From an uncultured Lachnospiraceae bacterium (GTDB lineage: Bacteria; Bacillota; Clostridia; Lachnospirales; Lachnospiraceae): 64,000 bases of DNA. The stretch lies in the NCBI GenBank assembly GCA_910578345.1, contig CAJTRA010000002.1:124001-188000 (forward strand). The letters run 5' to 3'. The position numbers and the translations under genes are program-made. Under the pieces are notes generated by a model. That model ran no database searches. It was not told the origin of the DNA and was given only the letters and a program-made list of their open reading frames with translations. Position 1 is the first letter of the stretch, and each line of letters begins with the position of its first letter. Of the stretch, positions 25,858-33,861 are shown piece by piece.

Positions 25858-26934
25858 TTACTTCAAAATATCTTCGATCCGTACATATTTAAGTCCACTG
25901 CTTCCCCACAATGACTGAAGTTCTTCAACGATTATATTAAAATCATAATCGCAGGTTATTAATACGGTTGTATTATTCTCCACTTTGCAATCCTCTGGTT
26001 TGCTAATCTCTACCCCATCATAAGAACTCTCTTTTGGATTAGCATCTACAAAGCAATATACACTAGTCTTATCTATTATTTTGTCATAAAATAATTTCCC
26101 AATATCGCCTGCCCCATATATAATCATTTTCGATGGAAAAACATACTTTTCAAAATTAGCCGCTGCGATCAGTTTTAGCCTTTTACATTGAGATGTTAGC
26201 TTGCGTATTTCTCCATATGCAGCATCAATATCTTCCATCGCCCTTTTTTCAATCTGTATATCTGGAATGTATTCCCCATGAATTTTCTTTTCTTTTTCTA
26301 GATCAAACATCAGATTTTTCTTTAATTTGCTATTATCATAATTATCCTGACAATACCTGACAAAATCAGGGACAGTCCCAAAAAGATCTCTCAATCCAGC
26401 ATAATATCTCATCTGATATACATTAATTTTTAACATATAATATGGAAACGGAAATGAAATCGGAATGTACATATACTGTGGAATTAAGAAGATAATAGCG
26501 TTTCCACTATTTTTGTTTTCAATAACCCTCTTTATATGTTGTTGTTTTTTAACTATATACGCTATCTCATCTTGTGTACGTACTGCTCTGACAAAACATA
26601 TTCTCTTCTTTTGCAAGCATTCCTTTAATCTTTGAGCTCGACGATCATACTTCCCCCGTACCCCCCCCCATTCTTCTTCAAAATCACTTTTTATTTCATG
26701 TGGAAAAAACACTCCCCATTTTCTATCATAAAATACTTTATCATCTTTTCTCGTCACAAATTCACAATTTTCTCTGGCAAAAAAATCCTCAAATTCGGTC
26801 TCCAGGAAATGAATGACCCCCTCCAAATGAGTTTGACACCAATCAAAGGGGCCTGAAATCTCTCTCAATCCATGACTTTGCAGTGATGAAGCCATCGCAC
26901 AATACCATCCTAATGATACAAACAAATCAAACAT
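25858..26934 (-). CDS. DUF1796 putative papain-like cysteine peptidase fused to C-terminal Rossmann module
   Basis: About 358 residues. The N-terminal half matches DUF1796 (putative papain-like cysteine peptidase family): VSLGWYCAMASSLQSHGLR with the candidate nucleophile Cys, then SGPFDWCQTHLEGVIHFL, WGVFFPHE and RICFVRAVRTQDE. The C-terminus is the cluster module MIIYGAGDIGKLFYDKI, YCFVDANPKESSYDGV and TTVLITCDYDFNII, one of the clearest copies. The ATG at 26934 is chosen because GGGAG lies five bases upstream; an ATG at 26949 is in frame. It is the most upstream gene of the AT-rich glycan block. DUF1796 proteins occur in glycan loci, but their chemistry is not established. Confidence 0.75.
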   Translation of the reverse strand: MFDLFVSLGWYCAMASSLQSHGLREISGPFDWCQTHLEGVIHFLETEFEDFFARENCEFVTRKDDKVFYDRKWGVFFPHEIKSDFEEEWGGVRGKYDRRAQRLKECLQKKRICFVRAVRTQDEIAYIVKKQQHIKRVIENKNSGNAIIFLIPQYMYIPISFPFPYYMLKINVYQMRYYAGLRDLFGTVPDFVRYCQDNYDNSKLKKNLMFDLEKEKKIHGEYIPDIQIEKRAMEDIDAAYGEIRKLTSQCKRLKLIAAANFEKYVFPSKMIIYGAGDIGKLFYDKIIDKTSVYCFVDANPKESSYDGVEISKPEDCKVENNTTVLITCDYDFNIIVEELQSLWGSSGLKYVRIEDILK

Positions 26935-27038
26935 ATATTCTCCCTTCATATCGTCTACAAATTCAATCTTTTATCATCTCAAATCGCGACACTCTTATTT
27001 GTTGTCACTACTATCTTTTAACCCCTAAACAAATTTTC

Positions 27039-27077
27039 TATGATTGTAAATAAAAAAGCCCATCATTGCATACTAAG
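27039..27077 (-). terminator. possible weak intrinsic terminator
   Basis: On the minus strand a short GCCC...GGGC hairpin is followed at once by TTTTTTATTT. It lies between the cytidylyltransferase genes and the glycan block and may limit read-through. The stem is only about four strong pairs, so support is weak. Confidence 0.35.
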
Positions 27078-27365
27078 GGCAATAACAGGTCACTCTTCAT
27101 CCTCTTTCTGCTTCCATGCAACTTTTTCATTCTTCCTGAACTTTTATAGTATTTATATCGGCAAAAAGTCTAAATGCTTTACTTCAAATGCCACTCATAA
27201 AGGAACTATGACTTTCGCTTTTTATATGCAAAAAGACGGTATCCGCCAGAAACCGGATGCCCTAATTGCAGTCATGACATCATTTATCAACTTCAACCAA
27301 TATAGCAAGAAACATTGCTTACAAAAACACATTCTCAGTAATGACAAAACCATTTGGGAGACAGC

Positions 27366-27413
27366 AAATCACAGCTTACATTATCACTTATGTAATAATG
27401 TAAGCTGTGATTT
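27366..27413. repeat. perfect 19-bp inverted repeat (hairpin) in a 700-bp gene-free gap
   Basis: The arms 27366-27384 and 27395-27413 are exact reverse complements around a 10-base loop. There is no T-run directly after either arm, so it is not a simple terminator. The surrounding gap 26935-27649 has no recognisable gene. On the minus strand only short open frames remain (about 33 and 20 codons near 27540-27370), which could be decayed coding sequence. Confidence 0.75.
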
Positions 27414-27649
27414 CGCATCCTCATATTCATTCATCATCACTTTCATAACGTATTTCCCAGATTCTTTTCATAGCTGGTCTCCATATTGACTTCCTTCATC
27501 TTCAAATCCAACTCATCCAAAATAATACCGAGTTCATCCATACAAGCCTTTTTTCTTTCATGTCAAATAAAAAATGCAAAAACAATTAAACTTACTTCGT
27601 AATATCGCTTTACTAAAAGTCTCTTCAAACACCAAGAACTCTTTTCTTC

Positions 27650-28360
27650 TCACTTCACCCAATCTTCCCTCTCCACCTTATACAGCGCCTTAAAGATCTC
27701 CACATCCTCCATCGTCGTGATCTTAATATTCTTAGCAGATCCCTTTGAAAAATAAAGTGTCGCCCCCAGATCCAGCATCAGAGTATTGGTATAGACCGCA
27801 TTTGTAATTCCTCTCTGCAGCGCCTCCTCATGGGCTTTCATGACCTGCCCATATCGATAGGCCTGAGGAGTCTGTACCCGCATAATATCTTTTCTATTGA
27901 TTCCCTCATTTCCCTTAATTCCGTCCTGTGTGCGAATGATCGTCTCCTGGCACCGCATTGCTGCAAGTCCGGACCCATATTGTCTGCATTTCACAATACA
28001 GTCTGATATAATGTCTGCAGATACCATCGGCCGTATCGCATCATGAATAAGGACAATATCCTCCTCTTTACAGATACCCTGTAATTCCCGCAGTGCATTC
28101 CGTGCTGAAGCCTGTCCGTTTTCACCGCCGCTCACAATTTTCTGCAGCTTCGTAATTCCAGCATCCTGTGCGTAGACACGCAGAATCTCATGCCATCCAT
28201 CCAGACAGGATACAATGATCCCATTAATGTCCGGATGCTTCTGGAAAGCCTCCAGCGTATAAAGTATGATCGGTTTCTCATACACATTCAGAAATTGTTT
28301 CGGCACATCCTGCTCTGTCCTGACACCACTGCCGCCTGCCAATAACAATGCTATATTCAT
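27650..28360 (-). CDS. IspD/TarI-like cytidylyltransferase (copy 1)
   Basis: A 236-residue nucleotidyltransferase of the IspD family that activates an alditol or polyol phosphate with CTP. The signature LLAGGSGVRTEQDVPKQF contains GxGxR and PKQ (catalytic Arg and Lys). VSCLDGWHE, GGENGQASARNAL, IHDAIRPMV and RVQTPQAYRYG are all family motifs. Given the glycan context and a paralogue directly upstream, a TarI-like role (CDP-ribitol or similar) is more likely than methylerythritol phosphate synthesis. That is inference. AAGAGG precedes the ATG at 28360, which overlaps the stop of a 60-codon frame by four bases. Copy 1 has the fuller GxG of the two. Confidence 0.82.
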   Translation of the reverse strand: MNIALLLAGGSGVRTEQDVPKQFLNVYEKPIILYTLEAFQKHPDINGIIVSCLDGWHEILRVYAQDAGITKLQKIVSGGENGQASARNALRELQGICKEEDIVLIHDAIRPMVSADIISDCIVKCRQYGSGLAAMRCQETIIRTQDGIKGNEGINRKDIMRVQTPQAYRYGQVMKAHEEALQRGITNAVYTNTLMLDLGATLYFSKGSAKNIKITTMEDVEIFKALYKVEREDWVK

Positions 28361-28539
28361 CTTTTACCTCTTCCCATATACGTCAGATCATCCATACATT
28401 TTTCTTTTATTACATAGATATCCTTCGACTTACCAGATTCTTGAAATGCTATATTATCTACAGAGGCTTCCGTATATGACTTTTGCAGAAGCTGAAAACA
28501 GAAACTTGTTATGTCGTTTACTATATATTCAAAACTCAT
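28357..28539 (-). CDS. possible small ORF (60 codons) between the two cytidylyltransferase genes
   Basis: A 60-codon frame starts inside the end of one cytidylyltransferase gene (11-base overlap) and ends in an ATGA overlap with the next. That is the spacing expected of a real operon gene. The product would be MSFEYIVNDITSF..., acidic N-terminal and basic C-terminal (MGRGKR). I recognise no family, and the ribosome site is weak. It may be a small protein or chance. Confidence 0.3.
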   Translation of the reverse strand: MSFEYIVNDITSFCFQLLQKSYTEASVDNIAFQESGKSKDIYVIKEKCMDDLTYMGRGKR

Positions 28540-29245
28540 TCTTCATTGGTTCCCGACGCATTCGATACAATGCTTTAAACATCTCCACATCCTCTACCGT
28601 ATTGATCTTAAGATTCAGATCGGATCCTTTTGAAAAATGCACAGGTTCCCCCAGTTTGGAAGCCACGCTGTTTGTATCCACTTCACCTACGATCCCGGCC
28701 TCTACCGCTTTCTGGTGTATCTCAAACAAGCGGTCCATGCGATACGCCTGTGGTGTCTGAATACGAACGATCGAATAGCGCGAAATACTTTCTGTTCCGG
28801 TCACACCATCACTGGTCCTCATAATCGTGTCCATCGTCCGGACAGCCGCAACGCCCATGCCATGCAGCCGGCATACTCTGATGCTGTCTGTTATGATATC
28901 TTCGGAGACAAATGGTCTGATAGAATCATGCAATACGATCACATCATCATTTTGACACACCTCTTTAAGTGCCAGAATACCGATCCTCGCTGAAGCCTGG
29001 CCGTCATTGCCGCCTTTTACCACCCATTTCAACTTATCAATATTGAATTGTTTGGCATAGGCATTAACCATTTCCTGCCATCCATCCAGGCACGCAACCA
29101 TGATTGCATCAATATCCTTATGCTTCTGGAACGCCTCTAACGTATACACAATAACCGGTCTGTTGAAGACATTGACAAACTGTTTCGGCACACTCATCTG
29201 GAATCTGTAATCCGTGCCGCCCGCTAAAATCAAAGCAACATTCAT
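28529..29245 (-). CDS. IspD/TarI-like cytidylyltransferase (copy 2)
   Basis: A 238-residue paralogue of the enzyme just downstream, sharing the blocks PKQF, YTLEAFQKH, CLDGW, GQASAR and RIQTPQAYR. The nucleotide-binding loop is LILAGGTDYRFQMSVPKQF: the second Gly of GxGxR is Tyr-adjacent and altered (GTDYR), while the Arg and the PKQ Lys are kept. Later motifs are VLHDSIRPFV and DTNSVASKLG. It should transfer CMP to a phosphorylated polyol. Two diverged copies in tandem suggest two different activated substrates or a heteromer. GGAGAGGG lies ahead of the ATG at 29245, and a promoter is visible ~50 bases further upstream. Confidence 0.82.
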   Translation of the reverse strand: MNVALILAGGTDYRFQMSVPKQFVNVFNRPVIVYTLEAFQKHKDIDAIMVACLDGWQEMVNAYAKQFNIDKLKWVVKGGNDGQASARIGILALKEVCQNDDVIVLHDSIRPFVSEDIITDSIRVCRLHGMGVAAVRTMDTIMRTSDGVTGTESISRYSIVRIQTPQAYRMDRLFEIHQKAVEAGIVGEVDTNSVASKLGEPVHFSKGSDLNLKINTVEDVEMFKALYRMRREPMKNEF

Positions 29246-29297
29246 ATAATATTCTTTTCCCTCTCCTCATATCGATTCAATAAATGATAACGTATAT

Positions 29298-29327
29298 ACT
29301 ATAACAGATGCTGGCAGCCTATAGCAA
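29298..29327 (-). promoter_or_regulatory. sigma-A-type promoter for the cytidylyltransferase genes
   Basis: On the minus strand TTGCTA (rc 29322-29327), an 18-base spacer and TATAGT (rc 29298-29303, preceded by TG) lie about 53 bases upstream of the ATG at 29245. Confidence 0.5.
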
Positions 29328-29364
29328 GCAAAATGCTGTTTCCCTTAAATCTTCCAATATGGAC

Positions 29365-30720
29365 TCATCCCACCTCAGCATTCTGTATCATCACCGGTTT
29401 CCCCGTCTCCTGGTATACCTGCACCACGCTGCTCGTATCACCATAATATGCGTCGCTGAGTACCACAGCCCGGTCCAGATCGGCCGTATCATCATAGATG
29501 CCCCAGCCTTCTTCCCTGTATGTCTGCACAAGCTTCTCATACTCGGCCCAAAGTTGAGGCTTCATGGATCGAATCGTGCTCTGGATCAAGGGATGGGGCC
29601 TCCACAGAAGTGCAATCTCTTCCTGCTGCTCTTTAAATGTCTGGAATACGGACTTCATTTTTTCCAGCATTTTCTCCTCGTTTTTCAGCAAAGCGCCAAT
29701 ACTTGTATTGTAGAAAATGATCTTTTTCCATGTGCCGTCCGGCTTTTCAATGACCTTTCGCCACTCCTGCGGTATCTGCAGGCTTTCTTTTCTAGTGCTG
29801 TGCACTTTATCCAGTTTCGGAGAACCCAGCCCTAATATTTTCTCTTCCAGCTTCTTCCTGTCGGTATGATCCCCTGATAATCCGGCTTCTTTCGCGGCCT
29901 TATAATACTCATTGATATAGATCTGGCGCATCTTCTCCGACTGCACGATCACTTTGTCCGCCCAGATCGTACCCGGCAGGAAGCAGAAATGTTTCATGTT
30001 GTCAATGGCAGCCTGGTTGTCCGGCTCAATCTCGTTCAGAATAAAATACGGGATATAGACCAGGCAGTCCGTATGTTTTTTCAGATTGCTGCTAAAATAC
30101 CTCTCTGGTACACAAGTTACAATATTGCATCGGTCATAAGGGTTATGGATATAGATGGCATCCGGATGTCTCTCTTCCAGAGGATAGTCCTCATAATAAG
30201 TGATCTCGATATCCGAAGGGTATTCGTCTCCCTCATAATGCAGTTTACCAAGGCTGTCATCCGGCAGCTTATCATAATATGGGATTGGCACTACATAGGC
30301 ATCGCAGTTTTTGTCTTCTCTCGCCGCCAGATAGACGCTTTCCAGAGAATCCCACATACTTGCCTTATAGGGCAAAAACACCACCTCTTTCCGCAGCGGC
30401 ATATGGTTGATCGCGTTTTCTGCTCTGAGAAGTCGTTCTTCCAGATACTTGTAAGCCTTCTGCGGTAAGATCGTCTCCTTCTGCAGATTGACCTGGTAGA
30501 GTCGTTCACAGTATTGTTCCAAATGAGCGACCGCTTCGGTTCCCTCCCCGTCCATCTCTTCGATCAGCTCCCCGATCTGGATGGCGGCATCCTGGCAGTC
30601 CGTCAGGAGATTCTGTACTGTCGGATATGCTTTCTTATCCAGTTGCTCTTTACAGTGCTGATGCACCGTATGCATACTTGCAATAACCTCTAAAATCTGA
30701 TGTTTCTGAAATTTACGCAT
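29365..30720 (-). CDS. CDP-glycerol glycerophosphotransferase-like protein
   Basis: A 451-residue protein. The N-terminal ~125 residues are helical (QILEVIASMHTVHQHC). The rest resembles the CDP-glycerol:polyglycerol-phosphate glycerophosphotransferase fold (TagB/TagF-like): VVFLPYKASMWDSLE, AIYIHNPYDRCNIVT, ADKVIVQSEKMRQIY, LGSPKLDKV, IALLWRPHPLIQSTI (His of the PHP motif) and SDAYYGDTSSVVQVY. These enzymes move a polyol-phosphate from a CDP-polyol to a membrane acceptor. With the two cytidylyltransferases this suggests a phospho-alditol substituent (inference). The start ATG at 30720 has AGGAAGG six bases upstream. The open frame continues upstream but that part lacks a ribosome site. Confidence 0.75.
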   Translation of the reverse strand: MRKFQKHQILEVIASMHTVHQHCKEQLDKKAYPTVQNLLTDCQDAAIQIGELIEEMDGEGTEAVAHLEQYCERLYQVNLQKETILPQKAYKYLEERLLRAENAINHMPLRKEVVFLPYKASMWDSLESVYLAAREDKNCDAYVVPIPYYDKLPDDSLGKLHYEGDEYPSDIEITYYEDYPLEERHPDAIYIHNPYDRCNIVTCVPERYFSSNLKKHTDCLVYIPYFILNEIEPDNQAAIDNMKHFCFLPGTIWADKVIVQSEKMRQIYINEYYKAAKEAGLSGDHTDRKKLEEKILGLGSPKLDKVHSTRKESLQIPQEWRKVIEKPDGTWKKIIFYNTSIGALLKNEEKMLEKMKSVFQTFKEQQEEIALLWRPHPLIQSTIRSMKPQLWAEYEKLVQTYREEGWGIYDDTADLDRAVVLSDAYYGDTSSVVQVYQETGKPVMIQNAEVG

Positions 30721-30833
30721 AGATATCCTTCCTGGGGCGTTTGACTCAAAGTCCTTTTCTTGTCCCTGTTTTGCCAAACGCTGTGGATGTGTTGTATATA
30801 TGATGTACCCCTCTAAGCCTATACACCATTGTA

Positions 30834-30874
30834 ACACAAAAAGGTAAAAGTGAACCACTTTTACCTTTTTGTGT
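30834..30874 (-). terminator. strong intrinsic terminator after the ferritin-like gene
   Basis: Arms 30834-30852 and 30856-30874 form a perfect 19-base-pair stem with a 3-base loop and a T-rich descending arm, three bases after the stop of the gene at 30877. The symmetry means it could also act in the plus direction. Confidence 0.85.
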
Positions 30875-30876
30875 CC

Positions 30877-31413
30877 CTACATCATTCTAAGCAGCATGAT
30901 ATGGTATTCCTCATCCTGCACGATCCGCGCCAGGACTGCATTGATACAACTGTCTTCAATCATTTTCATGTGCTGTTCATACTGGTTGATCGCCGCTTTC
31001 TCAGCCTCTATATTGGCCGACAGGATCGCCGGCAGCTTACTTTCAAATTCAATATATGCCGGCGTCCACATCTGGGATTTGCCGCTGCGTGTCGGAACCG
31101 CGTAATCAATCTGCCCGCCTAACAGCATGATCATCTCACCCAGCTTCTGCAAGTGAATCATTTCTGCCATCGCAATCCCAATCAATGTTCTCGCCTGTGC
31201 ACAGTGCTCACAGCACATGCAGCTTTCTCCCTGAATATACTGGGTAATCGCAGTAAGCTCCGATACCGATCCGCAATAGTCTACTGTAAGCAGATTCACA
31301 TAGAACTGGTTCTGTTCCTGTACCTTAAGCGGCGGATAGGGAAAGGGCAGCATCAGCGGCGATACGCCGCCGAAGCTACAGTCACTCTGTAATATCTTTC
31401 TTGTTGTTTCCAT
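30877..31413 (-). CDS. ferritin-like di-metal protein
   Basis: A 178-residue all-helical protein with ferritin-like carboxylate/His pairs: SELTAITQYIQGES (first Glu), AMAEMIHLQKLGEMI (ExxH), NIEAEKAAINQYEQHM (Glu) and IVQDEEYHIMLLRMM (ExxH). It also has a Cys-rich ESCMCCEHC, unusual for the fold and possibly an extra metal or redox site. Ferritin-like proteins of this size store or oxidise iron or handle peroxide; the exact reaction is not readable here. It is followed at once by a terminator and lies downstream of the oleate hydratase gene in the same orientation, so an envelope or oxidative-stress link is plausible. AAAGG precedes the ATG at 31413. Confidence 0.75.
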   Translation of the reverse strand: METTRKILQSDCSFGGVSPLMLPFPYPPLKVQEQNQFYVNLLTVDYCGSVSELTAITQYIQGESCMCCEHCAQARTLIGIAMAEMIHLQKLGEMIMLLGGQIDYAVPTRSGKSQMWTPAYIEFESKLPAILSANIEAEKAAINQYEQHMKMIEDSCINAVLARIVQDEEYHIMLLRMM

Positions 31414-31617
31414 GAATTTTGCCTTTACTTTCTTCTTTCTCTTATAGATATTCTATGGAAACATTGTTGTAAGGTGTAAACCTCCTTCTTTCATTGTCTA
31501 ATCCTAAGATCTGCTCAACCAGCAGCGTTCTCTCCTTGTCGGCTGGCTGCTTATAACATTCCATCCATGACCTCTGCATCAGACAGACCGGCTTGATAAT
31601 CCTTGCTGTCATGCCGC

Positions 31618-33624
31618 TTACAGCATTCCATCCTTCAGCACGCCCTGGTCGCCCAGGACTTTCTCTATAACCGTCCCTTTCACCACACGCAGAAGTGGCT
31701 TCTTCAGCACATTTAACGGACCAGGCAGTGAGATTTCCAGAGGGGATTTCCCATCCATCAGTTTCACGCTGCTCCCCAGCAGTTCCCGGATATCATATAC
31801 GCTGCCCCACACTTCCGGCACGCCTCTGTCTACGCCAAGCAGGCCGTATACCGCCTCCATCGCGGTTCTGACGGAATACTCGGTGGTGAATACCGTGTCT
31901 CTCGGCGTCTCTGCGAACTGTCCTAAGAAAGCGAAGTTCACGCAGCCATCAGGGATCACATCCGGCCGGTCTCCTTTTGTTCTTGGCATAAAGAAAGCTG
32001 TAATATAAGGCATCATTGTCGGTACACACACTGCGCTGTTCTCTGCAAGTTCGGCAATCTCCTCTTCCGGCACACCCAGATGGTAAAGCCATTCTTCCGT
32101 GATCTCTTTCCCGGTACATTCTTTCATGGGCTTCTTGACATAGTCGCCAGGCACATCTGTAAACAAACCATACACCCACACGCATACCTGCTCCTTATTC
32201 TGCGCCTTGAACTGTCCCTGTCTGTTGATTGTCCAGCTTAACAGCCACGAAGAATCCTGGCAGCTGACAATGCCGCCCGTAACGATCTTGCCGCTTCTTG
32301 GATCACGTTTGCAGATGTTCGTGATATAAGGGAGAATCCTGTCGTCCAACGTAGTGACTGTCGCCGACTCCCAATTTGTTTTCGCCACATCGGAACAGAA
32401 TTTCTCTGGACGGCCGAATGTCTCATCCTGCGCCGCAATGTTCTTCCAAAGATTCCAGCAGCCACTCGTTCTCACTTCTGCATCACCGTTCGGCGCATGG
32501 TTCTGGTCGCCGTACACAGTACCTTCCGTACAACTTCCGTTGGTGACAAACACCAGATCATTCTCCGTCAGTACAATGCCCTCTTCTACCCCTTTCACTT
32601 TACATTCAATCGCCTTTGCAACTTTCTTTTCCCCTTCTGTCTCAAAAATAACATTCGTTACTTCTGTGTTAAACCGGAAATCGACTCCCGCCTCTTCCAG
32701 GTATTTCTGCATCGGCAGAATCAGCGATTCATATTGGTTATATTTGGTAAATTTTAAAGCACTGAAATCCGGCAGTCCGGCAATATGATGGATGAATCGC
32801 TGGAAATAGAGTTTCATCTCCAATGCGCTGTGCCAGTTCTCAAAGGCAAACATTGTCCGCCAATACAACCAGAAAGTGGAGTCAAATACTTCATCGTCAA
32901 AGACATCCTCGATCGTCTTATCATACAGGTCTTCATCCTTTGTCATGAAAAGTTTCATGATCTCCATGCAGCCCTTCTGGCTTAAATTAAACTTTCCATC
33001 TGTGTGAGCGTCCTCTCCACGGTTAACCGTAGCCCGACACAGGGAATAGTTCGGGTCTTCTTTATTCAGCCAGTAATATTCATCCAGCACCGACACGCCC
33101 GGCGTCTCCAGGGACGGAATGCTGCGGAACAGATCCCAGAGGCATTCGAAATGGTTTTCCATCTCCCGGCCGCCTCGCATGATATAACCTCTTGTCGCAT
33201 CATAGATACCGTCGCAGGCGCCTCCTGCCAGATCCATCGCTTCCAGAATGTGTATATGGCTGCCCGGCATCTGTGCGTCGCGTACCAGGAAACATGCCGC
33301 TGCCAGAGAGGCAAGACCACTTCCTACGATATAAGCATTTTTCTCTTCCACACCTTCCGGTTTTCTCGGTCTTGCGAATGCCTCATAGTTGCCGTTGGTA
33401 TAGTAAATGCCCTTGCGGTTCTTATCATATCTGCCCAATTCCGTATTCCGGTATTCCGGCGCTGCCGTCACATACTTCCTGCCTGCCGTCTTTGCACCAA
33501 TATGCTTTGTGCCCTCACCCTCCGCTGCTTTCTTCTTTCCGTGATTGTGGGCCGCATAAGCTGCCGCTCCTGCTCCTGCCGCTACCGCTGCAACACCTAA
33601 GCCGATTCCTTTTTTCTTTGCCAT
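31618..33624 (-). CDS. ohyA: oleate hydratase with N-terminal hydrophobic extension
   Basis: A 668-residue FAD protein of the MCRA/oleate hydratase family that adds water to the cis-9 double bond of unsaturated fatty acids, giving 10-hydroxy fatty acids and detoxifying host or diet fatty acids. The FAD motif is YIVGSGLASLAAACFLV near residue 97. GGACDGIYDATRGYIMRGG and MENHFECLWDLF carry the active-site region, and FLGQFAETPRDTVFTTEYS is the C-terminal FAD-contact block. Before it, residues ~6-25 are Ala/Gly-rich hydrophobic (GLGVAAVAAGAGAAAYAA), then HNHGKKK, which looks like a membrane anchor absent from the best-known enzymes. The ATG at 33624 has AGGTGG eight bases upstream. A TetR gene lies directly upstream. 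Confidence 0.92.
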   Translation of the reverse strand: MAKKKGIGLGVAAVAAGAGAAAYAAHNHGKKKAAEGEGTKHIGAKTAGRKYVTAAPEYRNTELGRYDKNRKGIYYTNGNYEAFARPRKPEGVEEKNAYIVGSGLASLAAACFLVRDAQMPGSHIHILEAMDLAGGACDGIYDATRGYIMRGGREMENHFECLWDLFRSIPSLETPGVSVLDEYYWLNKEDPNYSLCRATVNRGEDAHTDGKFNLSQKGCMEIMKLFMTKDEDLYDKTIEDVFDDEVFDSTFWLYWRTMFAFENWHSALEMKLYFQRFIHHIAGLPDFSALKFTKYNQYESLILPMQKYLEEAGVDFRFNTEVTNVIFETEGEKKVAKAIECKVKGVEEGIVLTENDLVFVTNGSCTEGTVYGDQNHAPNGDAEVRTSGCWNLWKNIAAQDETFGRPEKFCSDVAKTNWESATVTTLDDRILPYITNICKRDPRSGKIVTGGIVSCQDSSWLLSWTINRQGQFKAQNKEQVCVWVYGLFTDVPGDYVKKPMKECTGKEITEEWLYHLGVPEEEIAELAENSAVCVPTMMPYITAFFMPRTKGDRPDVIPDGCVNFAFLGQFAETPRDTVFTTEYSVRTAMEAVYGLLGVDRGVPEVWGSVYDIRELLGSSVKLMDGKSPLEISLPGPLNVLKKPLLRVVKGTVIEKVLGDQGVLKDGML

Positions 33625-33794
33625 AATCTGATCCACCTTTCTTACTTTTCTTTGCAAATTCCCATGTTGTCTGCTCTGCCTGTGCTCGCACCAACCGTGC
33701 TCCAGACGACCTGGGGATAGAAATATGCTTCACCTGAAAAATGTTTTCCGGTGAACTATGACCATCATATCCTTTTAAAAAAAGAAAGCCAATT

Positions 33795-33843
33795 AACAAA
33801 AAAGAGGAAATGATAAAAAACTTATCATTTCACTCTTTTTGTT
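33795..33843 (-). terminator. intrinsic terminator after the TetR gene
   Basis: An A-rich/T-rich stem (33795-33816 with 33822-33843, one mismatch, 5-base loop) lies 19 bases after the stop of the regulator gene. It ends in a T-rich arm on the minus strand and separates the regulator from ohyA. Confidence 0.75.
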
Positions 33844-33861
33844 AAAATTCTTGCTCTTCTG

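Noticed and set aside
27040..27489. 149-codon plus-strand open frame in the gap upstream of the glycan block
   Set aside because: It runs through the perfect hairpin, has no ribosome site and no family resemblance.
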